DNA of 64,000 bases from Saccharopolyspora gloriosae (GTDB lineage: Bacteria; Actinomycetota; Actinomycetes; Mycobacteriales; Pseudonocardiaceae): contig NZ_CP059557.1 of assembly GCF_022828475.1 (NCBI RefSeq), positions 6,805,470-6,869,469 on the forward strand. The letters are read 5' to 3'. The notes under the pieces were generated by a model. It searched no databases, was not told where the DNA came from, and worked only from the letters and a program-made list of their open reading frames with translations. Below, piece after piece: positions 27,426-33,773 of this stretch. Made by a program: the position numbers and the translations under genes. Each line of letters opens with the position of its first letter. The stretch's first letter is position 1.

Positions 27426-28754
27426 GTGGCCATGCCGAAGACCACCCCGCCACCACAACGGCTCCGCGTCGCCGATGGGCGCACGCCGTTGTGGCGCGCG
27501 CACAACTTCTTCCGCACCGTCGGACTCATTTACGCGATCGTCTGGTTCGGGATGCAGGTCCCGCACTACGAGCGCCCGGCGCTGGCGACCCTCGAAATCG
27601 TGATCATGATCGGGTGGACCGTGTTCACCGTTCGGCGGTTCCGGCACCGAGAGGGCCGCACGAACACCCTCGTGCTCATCGACCAGGTGCTGGTCTCCAC
27701 GCTGTTCCTCGGCAACCAGCTGATCATGACCCCCGCGCAGTCGGACGGCATGATCCCCTCGGTGACCACCATGTGGCAGCCGTCGATGGTGACGCTCGCG
27801 GGCGTGCAGTGGGGCTGGCTGGGCGGCGGCATCTCCGGCGCGGTCTCCGCGCTGATCAACTTCCTGAACCGGGACAGCTTCGAAGCGCTGATGTTCCAGG
27901 ACGCCGTGCTCCTGATCGGCTCCGGATTGCTGTACGGGCTGGCCGCCGACACCGCCCGTCGCTCCACCGAACGGCTCAGCCAGGCGTTGCGCACCGAAGC
28001 GGCGACCGCCGAACGGGAACGGCTCGCCCGCTCCATCCACGACAGCGTGCTGCAGGTGCTGGCGCGGGTGCGCAACCGCGGCGTCGAACTGGGCGGGGAG
28101 GCGGCCGAACTCGCCCGGCTCGCCGGGGAGCAGGAGATCGCACTGCGCTCCCTGGTCGCGGCCGGACCGCCCGAGCACGATCCGGGCGGCGAGATCGACC
28201 TCGTCGCCCGCCTGCAAGTGCTGCGCACCGGCAAGGTCCAAGTGTCCGTCCCGGCGACCGAGGTCCGGTTACCCGAGCAGAACGGATCGGACGTGCTCTC
28301 GATCGTGCGGGAGGCGTTGGAGAACGTCGACCGGCACGCGGGACCGGATGCCCGCGCCTGGGTCTTGCTCGAAGAGCTGCCGGACGAGATCGTGATCAGT
28401 GTCCGGGACGATGGACCTGGCATCGCCGAAGGCAGGCTGGACGAGGCGGCGGCGGAAGGACGCATGGGCGTGGCCCAGTCCATCCGCGGCCGGGTCGAGC
28501 ATCTCGGCGGCACGATCTCCCTGGACACCACGCCGGGAGAAGGAACCGAGTGGGAGGTCCGGTTACCGCGCCCGACCACGCCCCCCGGCCGGGGGGCGAA
28601 CGGACGGGCGAGAAAGCGGATGTTCACCCGGCGGACGGCGGATCCCGTCCGCCAGGACGCCGCCGACCCGCAGTCCGAGCCACCGCCGGGCTCCGCGACG
28701 AACCCGCCAGACCAGCGAGCCGACCCGGCACCGCGCGGAGGAGGAGAAGGATGA
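27426..28754 (+). CDS. macS: sensor histidine kinase, MacS-like
   Basis: Membrane histidine kinase of 442 residues. About five hydrophobic segments lie in residues 20-185, followed by a dimerisation and phosphoacceptor helix (ERLARSIHDSVLQVLARV, His near residue 205). A HATPase domain has VREALENVDRHAG (N box) and VRDDGPGIAEG (G1 box), and the tail is long and Pro-rich. It resembles the MacS kinases of actinobacterial MacRS systems. GTG at 27426 has GGAAGGAG upstream; longer frames lack such a site. The stop overlaps the regulator start (ATGA), so the two are co-translated. Confidence 0.85.
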   Translation: MAMPKTTPPPQRLRVADGRTPLWRAHNFFRTVGLIYAIVWFGMQVPHYERPALATLEIVIMIGWTVFTVRRFRHREGRTNTLVLIDQVLVSTLFLGNQLIMTPAQSDGMIPSVTTMWQPSMVTLAGVQWGWLGGGISGAVSALINFLNRDSFEALMFQDAVLLIGSGLLYGLAADTARRSTERLSQALRTEAATAERERLARSIHDSVLQVLARVRNRGVELGGEAAELARLAGEQEIALRSLVAAGPPEHDPGGEIDLVARLQVLRTGKVQVSVPATEVRLPEQNGSDVLSIVREALENVDRHAGPDARAWVLLEELPDEIVISVRDDGPGIAEGRLDEAAAEGRMGVAQSIRGRVEHLGGTISLDTTPGEGTEWEVRLPRPTTPPGRGANGRARKRMFTRRTADPVRQDAADPQSEPPPGSATNPPDQRADPAPRGGGEG

Positions 28755-29425
28755 CCGAACCGCACGTGTCGGTGATGGTGGTCGACGACCATCCGATGTG
28801 GCGCGACGGGGTGTCGCGAGATCTCGCCGAGCGCGGCTTCGAGATCCGGGCCACCAGCGGAGACGCGGTGTCCGCGCTGCGCATCGCGCGGACCGTGCGG
28901 CCCGACGTGGTGCTGATGGACCTCAACCTCGGCGACACCTCCGGGGTGGACGCCTCCCGGCAGATCACCCAGGAGATCCCGGGTACCCGGGTGCTGGTGC
29001 TGTCAGCCAGCGGCGAGCACAGCGACGTGCTGGAGGCGGTGAAAGCAGGCGCCTCCGGCTACCTCGTCAAATCCGCTTCGGTGGACGAACTGGTGGACGC
29101 CGTGCGCCGCACCGCCGCCGGGGACGCCGTGTTCACCGCGGGCCTCGCCGGGCTGGTGCTGGGCGAGTACCGGCGGATGGCGGTGTCACCGGGCACGGAA
29201 ACGCAGGCCCCGCAGCTGACCGACCGGGAGACCGAAGTGCTGCGGCAGGTCGCGAAGGGACTCACCGCACGGCAGATCGCGAACAAGCTGGTCATCTCGC
29301 ACCGGACCGTGGAGAACCACGTGCAGTCGACGCTGCGCAAGCTCCAGCTGCACAACCGGGTCGAACTGGCCCGCTACGCCATCGAGCACGGTCTGGACGC
29401 CGACGGCGAGGCCTCCGAGGACTGA
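28751..29425 (+). CDS. macR: NarL/FixJ-type response regulator, MacR-like
   Basis: Partner of the preceding kinase, 224 residues. The receiver domain covers about residues 5-120, with VVDDHPMWRDG (acidic pocket), VLMDLNLGDTSG (phosphorylated Asp) and GYLVKSAS (Lys). A LuxR-type HTH follows (LTDRETEVLRQVAKGLTARQ, then KLVISHRTVENHVQSTLRKL). The start overlaps the kinase stop by 4 nt. A strong terminator follows about 38 nt after the stop and separates the pair from the small-peptide locus. The regulated genes are not evident from the sequence. Confidence 0.9.
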   Translation: MTEPHVSVMVVDDHPMWRDGVSRDLAERGFEIRATSGDAVSALRIARTVRPDVVLMDLNLGDTSGVDASRQITQEIPGTRVLVLSASGEHSDVLEAVKAGASGYLVKSASVDELVDAVRRTAAGDAVFTAGLAGLVLGEYRRMAVSPGTETQAPQLTDRETEVLRQVAKGLTARQIANKLVISHRTVENHVQSTLRKLQLHNRVELARYAIEHGLDADGEASED

Positions 29426-29462
29426 CCCGGCGGCCGTCCACAAGATCCGGCCCGATTCACCC

Positions 29463-29491
29463 GACCCGGCGACCACCACGGTCGCCGGGTC
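29463..29491 (+). terminator. terminator after macR
   Basis: Perfect 11-bp stem (GACCCGGCGAC with GTCGCCGGGTC, 7-nt loop) followed by TTGTG, downstream of the response regulator gene. Confidence 0.75.
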
Positions 29492-29599
29492 TTGTGCCGT
29501 TCGGCCCCTTCCCGCGATTCCCCCTGCGCAGCGGCGGTTTTCACCGCAGGTGACCGAGCAGGTCCGGCCGGTAGCCCACGCGAGTGCCGACCGCACACC

Positions 29600-29661
29600 G
29601 TGACGGTCAGGTGACGGGCCTGTGACGCCGGGTCTGGCGTACTTCGCCGCAGCGGTGACAA
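29600..29661 (+). promoter_or_regulatory. SARP-type direct repeats upstream of the peptide genes
   Basis: GTGACGG, GTGACGG and GTGACGC begin at 29600, 29611 and 29622, exactly 11 bp apart. A weaker GTGACAA at 29655 is in the same register (three periods on). Heptamer direct repeats with 11-bp period placed just before a -10 region are how SARP (BTAD) regulators bind. A possible -10, TACTTC, begins at 29640. The gene cluster it precedes encodes a SARP-type regulator at 32146. Confidence 0.6.
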
Positions 29662-29704
29662 CGCCGCGGTTCGAAAGTTCGCCAACTCGATGAGGAGTAC
29701 GACC

Positions 29705-29893
29705 GTGAACGTTTTCGAGATCTCCGAGCTGGAAGTGTCCGCCGAGCTGCTGCCGAAGCGCGAGGCCCTGGGCGGCTTCAACGTCAACGACTACCTGGCC
29801 GTGGTGGCCGCAGAGAACAGCGCCACCTCCGTCGGCATCGGCGGCGACTCCGGGGCCACCGCCGAGCAGGACATCGACCTCAGCCAGGACTGA
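29705..29893 (+). CDS. small peptide 1, candidate RiPP precursor
   Basis: Peptide of 62 residues beginning MNVFEISELEVSAELLP, then KREALGGFNVNDYL. The segment EVSAELLPxREALGG is shared with the next two small genes and would serve as a leader or recognition part. The C-terminal half (VVAAENSATSVGIGG, then DSGATAEQDIDLSQD) is Ala/Gly/Ser/Thr-rich and acidic at the end, without Cys. GTG at 29705 has GAGGAG about 9 nt upstream; an ATG five codons earlier overlaps that site. I recognise no named family. Precursor identity is inferred from size, duplication and the protease next door. Confidence 0.75.
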   Translation: MNVFEISELEVSAELLPKREALGGFNVNDYLAVVAAENSATSVGIGGDSGATAEQDIDLSQD

Positions 29894-29935
29894 CCTTTCC
29901 TGACCGCTGGGTCCGTGGCCCGGACCGTTGGGTGA

Positions 29936-29957
29936 CCTCGGGGTTCCAGCCCCGAGG
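29936..29957 (+). terminator. hairpin between peptides 1 and 2
   Basis: CCTCGGGG-TTCCAG-CCCCGAGG, perfect 8-bp stem about 43 nt after the stop of peptide 1, followed by CACCTTT. It may limit read-through or protect the 3' end of the first message. Confidence 0.5.
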
Positions 29958-30021
29958 CACCTTTCCCGCGGCGATGTCGCCGCGACCTTGTCTCGCCATC
30001 TCTACTTCGTAGGAGCGCATT

Positions 30022-30207
30022 GTGAACTTCGAGATCTCCGAGCAGGAAGTGTCCGCCGAGCTGCTGCCTCAGCGCGAAGCACTGGGCGGCCTCAACTTCA
30101 ACGACTACTTCGCCGTGGTGAGCGCGCACAACACCGCCACCTCGGTCGCCATCGGCGGCGACGCCGGAGCCACCGCCACCCAGAACGTCGACCTCGGACA
30201 AGGCTGA
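30022..30207 (+). CDS. small peptide 2, candidate RiPP precursor
   Basis: Peptide of 61 residues and a close paralogue of peptide 1. It begins MNFEISEQEVSAELLP, then QREALGGLNFNDYF, and continues AVVSAHNTATSVAIGG, DAGATATQNVDLGQG. Differences from peptide 1 cluster in the second half, where acidic residues change to His, Thr and Gln. GTG at 30022 has AGGAG 6 nt upstream. The stops of peptides 1 and 2 are followed by the same TGACCTTTCCTGACCG segment, showing a recent tandem duplication that includes the 3' flank. Confidence 0.75.
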   Translation: MNFEISEQEVSAELLPQREALGGLNFNDYFAVVSAHNTATSVAIGGDAGATATQNVDLGQG

Positions 30208-30283
30208 CCTTTCCTGACCGAGTTCCCGGTCGTGCGCCGTTGAAAACCGGCGGCGCAGGGCTGGACACCACTTAGGAGGACGA

Positions 30284-30445
30284 ATGGACCACCTGGAGCT
30301 GGCCGCGCAGCCGGCCGAGCTGCTGCCCGCCCGCGAGGCCCTCGGCGGCCTCGTCAACGTCAACGTCAACGTGCCGGTGAACATCGCCGTCGCGACAGCC
30401 GTCGGTGGCGACGCCCTCGCGCTCGCCAACCAGTACGGGTACTGA
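30284..30445 (+). CDS. small peptide 3, divergent candidate RiPP precursor
   Basis: Peptide of 53 residues: MDHLELAAQPAELLPAREAL, then GGLVNVNVNVPVNIAVATAV, then GGDALALANQYGY. It keeps the AELLPxREALGG block of peptides 1 and 2, but the following part is different: an alternating Asn-Val stretch, a hydrophobic run and an aromatic C-terminus. ATG at 30284 has a strong AGGAGGA 4 nt upstream. A shared leader with a changed core is the pattern expected of RiPP precursors. It is short enough to be missed by automated annotation. Confidence 0.72.
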   Translation: MDHLELAAQPAELLPAREALGGLVNVNVNVPVNIAVATAVGGDALALANQYGY

Positions 30446-30473
30446 CAGTAAAAGCGGATATCGGACGTGCCGG

Positions 30474-30512
30474 CCGGCCGGAGACGGAGCTCTTCCGTCC
30501 CCGGCCGGTTTT
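30474..30512 (+). terminator. terminator or attenuator between peptide genes and protease
   Basis: A 15-bp stem with one mismatch (30474-30488 with 30494-30508), a 5-nt loop and TTTT immediately after form the classic intrinsic terminator shape. It ends 15 nt before the protease start and overlaps its leader, so only a fraction of transcripts would reach the protease, keeping peptide messages in excess. Confidence 0.7.
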
Positions 30513-30526
30513 CCTGGAGGGGAACA

Positions 30527-32029
30527 ATGTCAGAAGCCACCCACGTCGGGCAGGCAGCACCCACCGAGCCTGACCTTCCCACCGAGCCCGCCCTGCCCGT
30601 CGTGCCCGCGCAAAGCGCCGCACCCGCTCCGCCGGACGCGGCCCGAACCGACGGCAAGACCTCATCGCCGGCCCACACCGCCGCGCCAGGCGACGTCGCG
30701 CCGATCGCCGAGGTGGACGAGCTCTCCGTTCCGCAGCTCGCGGACGGCGTCGCGCTGTGCGGCCGCTACGAAGGCGTCGGGTACACCGAGCCGCGCTACC
30801 TCATCGCCCGCGCCGACGGGCAGATGATCCTGGTGTCCGAGCTGCTCTACCTGGTCGCCTCGCACATCGACGGCCGCCGGGACCTGCGCCAGGTCGCCGA
30901 GCGGGTCACCGCGGCCGGCGGCGCGGAGATCTCCGCGTCCGGAGTGGGCTACCTGGTCAACGACAAGCTGCACCGGCTGGGCGTGGCCGCGCTCGACGAA
31001 ACGGTGGCCGAGGCGCCGCACGCGGACCCGCTGATCTCGCTGGCGATGCGCGGCGTGCTGCTGCCCGCGGGCGGAGTGCGCAAACTGGCCGCCGTGCTGG
31101 CCCCGCTGTTCCAGCCGGTCATCGTGGTCAGCGTGCTGTGCGCGATGGTCGTGGCGGACGTGGCGCTGGTGGCCTCAGGTTCGCTCGATCCGGCGTTCCA
31201 CGCGTCCGTGGGCGACCCGGCGCACGTCCTGATGCTGCTCGCGCTGATCGTCACGTCCACCTTCTTCCACGAGAGCGGGCACGCCGCCGCGTGCCACTAC
31301 GGCGGCGCCCGGCCCGGCGCGATCGGCTTCGGCATCCTGCTGATCTTCCCGGCGTTCTACACCAACGTCACCGACGCCTACCGGCTCGACCGGGCCGGGC
31401 GGTTGCGCACCGACCTGGGCGGGCTGTACTTCAACGCGATCTACATCCTCGCCGTGGCCGGGCTGTTCTGGGCGACCGGTTTCGCGCCGCTGGCGGTGTT
31501 CATCGTGCTCAGCCACGTGCAGATGCTCCAACAGCTGCTGCCGCTGATCCGGCTGGACGGCTACTACATCCTCGGTGACCTGGTGGGAGTGCCGAACCTG
31601 TTCGCGCACGTGCGGCCGTTCCTGCGCAAGCTGATGGGCAAGCAGCGGCCGGGAGAGCAGGTCGGCGCCGGGCTGCGCCCCCAGGTCCGGCTGCTGGTCA
31701 CCTGCTGGGTGGCGGTCGTGGTACCGATGTTGTTCCTCGCGGTGGTGATGCTGTTCCTGCGGATACCCCGGTACTTGGGCACGGCGTTGCAACGCGGGCA
31801 CGACTACTGGATCTCGGGCCTCGACGCGTTCGGGCAGGGCAGCGTCCTGGCCGGATTGCTGGCGGTCCTGTCGTTGTTCGTGCTGCTGCTGCCGTGGATG
31901 GGCGGTATCGCGTTCACCATCCGCGCCGGGCGCCAGCTCGGCCGCTGGTACCGCCGCAAGCACCCCCGCCACATACCGCGCCACCGCGCTCCGGTCACCC
32001 GCAACCGCTTCGGCCTCCGCACGTCATGA
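30527..32029 (+). CDS. M50-type membrane zinc peptidase with N-terminal PqqD-like segment
   Basis: Site-2-protease-like membrane metallopeptidase of 500 residues. A Pro/Ala-rich lead of about 60 residues is followed by a soluble segment (about 62-155) with the helical look of PqqD-like peptide-recognition domains. The membrane part contains HESGH (His 248, Glu 249, His 252) and a later LDGYYILGD motif (Asp 344), the usual zinc site of M50 enzymes. About eight hydrophobic segments and a basic tail follow. ATG at 30527 has GGAGGGG upstream. By position it should process or export the three small peptides; a role as immunity or signalling protease is also possible. Confidence 0.8.
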   Translation: MSEATHVGQAAPTEPDLPTEPALPVVPAQSAAPAPPDAARTDGKTSSPAHTAAPGDVAPIAEVDELSVPQLADGVALCGRYEGVGYTEPRYLIARADGQMILVSELLYLVASHIDGRRDLRQVAERVTAAGGAEISASGVGYLVNDKLHRLGVAALDETVAEAPHADPLISLAMRGVLLPAGGVRKLAAVLAPLFQPVIVVSVLCAMVVADVALVASGSLDPAFHASVGDPAHVLMLLALIVTSTFFHESGHAAACHYGGARPGAIGFGILLIFPAFYTNVTDAYRLDRAGRLRTDLGGLYFNAIYILAVAGLFWATGFAPLAVFIVLSHVQMLQQLLPLIRLDGYYILGDLVGVPNLFAHVRPFLRKLMGKQRPGEQVGAGLRPQVRLLVTCWVAVVVPMLFLAVVMLFLRIPRYLGTALQRGHDYWISGLDAFGQGSVLAGLLAVLSLFVLLLPWMGGIAFTIRAGRQLGRWYRRKHPRHIPRHRAPVTRNRFGLRTS

Positions 32030-32145
32030 CCTGCGGATCTGTCACCTTGCGTAGTCGTGTAACGGCACACCGACACGGCTGCGACGCCACCGGTGACGGG
32101 TCGCGCCTCAGGTGCGGCCGGTCCTTGCCGGACGAAGGGGGAACC

Positions 32146-32916
32146 ATGAGCGAGGGACCTGCGCGCCCGATCCCGCTCCAGCGGCCGCACGCCGCGGAGC
32201 GGCTGCAGCTGACACTGCTCGGTGGGTGGTCGCTGCACTGTGACGGCGCCGGGGTGCCCGTCTCCAGCAACGGTCAGCGGCTGCTCGCACTGCTGGCGCT
32301 GCGCGGTCGGACGCAGCGGGACCTCGTCGCCGGAACGCTGTGGCCGGGCAACGACGACCAGAGTGCGCTGGCGAACCTCCGGACCACGCTGTGGCGGGTG
32401 CGCAGGCGGGTGCCGGGGGCGATCGCCGGCAACGGACCCGAGATCGAGCTGGGGGACCAGGTCTCAGTGGACGTGCACGAACTGACCTCCACGGGGGAAC
32501 GGCTGCTGCGGGACGACCCGGGGGAGCCGATCGCGGACTGGGCCGCGATCGGCCACACCCTGGCCAAGCAGGATCCGCTGCTGCCCGGCTGGTACGAGGA
32601 CTGGGTGCTGACCGAGCGGGAGCGGTTGCAGCAACTCCAGGTGCACGCGCTGGAGATCGCCGCGGAACGGCTGGTGCAGTCCAGCCAGCTCGCGACGGCG
32701 CTCGAAGTGGCACAAGCGGCGACCGTCGTCGAACCGTTCCGCGAGACCGCGCACTGCGCGGTGGTGGAAGTGCTGATCAAGCAGTCGAACCCTGCGCAGG
32801 CCCTGCGCCACTACCGGCGCTACGCGCAACTGCTGGACCGGGAACTGGGCATCGAACCCTCCCGGCGCCTGCGGGAGCTCGTACGGCCGATGCTCGGCGA
32901 TCACGTCCGAGCCTGA
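32146..32916 (+). CDS. BTAD-domain (SARP/AfsR-type) transcriptional regulator
   Basis: DNA-binding activator of 256 residues. A winged-helix OmpR-like part (about 18-105: LTLLGGWSLHCDG, RLLALLALRGR, LANLRTTLWRVRRR) precedes a bacterial transcriptional activation domain (about 110-250: LLPGWYEDWVLTERERL, ALRHYRRYAQLLDRELGIEPS). It lacks the ATPase and TPR parts of large AfsR proteins, so it is the small SARP type that controls biosynthetic clusters. ATG at 32146 has AAGGGGGAA upstream; a longer frame would overlap the protease gene and is not favoured. It is the natural candidate to bind the 11-bp repeats before the peptide genes. Confidence 0.87.
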   Translation: MSEGPARPIPLQRPHAAERLQLTLLGGWSLHCDGAGVPVSSNGQRLLALLALRGRTQRDLVAGTLWPGNDDQSALANLRTTLWRVRRRVPGAIAGNGPEIELGDQVSVDVHELTSTGERLLRDDPGEPIADWAAIGHTLAKQDPLLPGWYEDWVLTERERLQQLQVHALEIAAERLVQSSQLATALEVAQAATVVEPFRETAHCAVVEVLIKQSNPAQALRHYRRYAQLLDRELGIEPSRRLRELVRPMLGDHVRA

Positions 32917-33060
32917 CGCGGATACCTGCGGTATCCGCGGGCGACGGGCTCCGCTGGGGATGGAGCTCGCCGTCCACCACGCCGGGGCGAGGTGCTGGTG
33001 TACTTCGCCCCGGCGGAGGTCTTTCGGGGTCGTTTGGCTTTGGGGGTCGGGTAGCGGAAC

Positions 33061-33145
33061 CTCAGTTGGTCTCTCGCTGCGGGATCTTTTTCCCAAGTGG
33101 CTCCGCCACGAGGGAAAAAGCTGTCCTCGCGAGAGACCAACTGAG
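33061..33145 (+). repeat. convergent-gap palindromic repeat, copy B
   Basis: Nearly intact element. Outer arms CTCAGTTGGTCTCTCGC (33061-33077) and the exact complement (33129-33145) enclose TTTTTCCC...GGGAAAAA and TGGC-TCC-GCCA inner stems. Compared with copy C, the middle of the arm differs and the other arm changes to match. It lies between the convergent SARP gene and ptsI, followed by TATGCGC-TGAC-GCGCATA and the TTCG hairpin array. Confidence 0.8.
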
Positions 33146-33195
33146 AACCCGCCGGTGAGCGGCTTTTCGACGTGGGCTATGCGCTGACGCGCATA

Positions 33196-33705
33196 CAGGC
33201 ACGGCCTTCGGCCGCCAGGCAAGCGGGGCTTCGCCCGCCCTTCGCGGACTTCGCCGCCAACTGCACGGCTTCGCCGCAAGGCACGGCCTTCGGCCGCGAG
33301 GCAAGCGGGGCTTCGCCCGCCCTTTGCGGGCTTCGCCGCCGAAAGCACGGCTTCGCCGTAAAGCAGGCTTGCTTCGCTTCGCCTTGGCGGGCTTCGCCGC
33401 CGACTGAACGGCTTCGCCGCAAAGCACGGCCTACGGCCGCCAGGCAAGCGGGGCTTCGCCCGCCCTTTGCGGGCTTCGCCGCCGAAAGCACGGCTTCGCC
33501 GTAAAGCAGGCTTGCTTCGCTTCGCCTTGGCGGGCTTCGCCGCCGACTGAACGGCTTCGCCGCAAGACACGGCCTACGGCCGCCAGGCAAGCGGGGCTTC
33601 GCCCGCCCTTTGCGGGCTTCGCCGCCGAAAGCACGGCTTCGCCGTAAAGCAGGCTTGCTTCGCTTGGCGGGCTTCGCTGCCGACTGAACGGCTTTGCCGC
33701 TCGGA
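33196..33705. repeat. TTCG-hairpin array with 143-bp tandem unit
   Basis: About 500 bp of short hairpins of the type CGGC-CTTCGG-CCG and CGGCTTCGCCG. A 143-bp unit starts at 33282, repeats at 33425 and again at 33568; the third copy is shortened, and a partial unit of about 82 bp comes first. Both strands stay open over long stretches because the repeat lacks stops, but composition and repetition argue against coding. It fills the rest of the gap between the SARP gene and ptsI. Confidence 0.8.
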
Positions 33706-33773
33706 CTTGGTTCGGCGTTTTGAGGTCCGGGGTTCGGCGGGACGGTGAGTCGTCCCGCCGAGCGGGGCGGGCC

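Noticed and set aside
31894-32145. Longer N-terminus for the BTAD regulator
   Set aside because: The extension overlaps the protease gene in another frame, lacks family similarity, and a good ribosome site precedes the ATG at 32146.
33196-33705. CRISPR-like repetitive array
   Set aside because: Units are contiguous hairpins without unique spacers of uniform length, tandem at 143 bp, and no cas gene is nearby.
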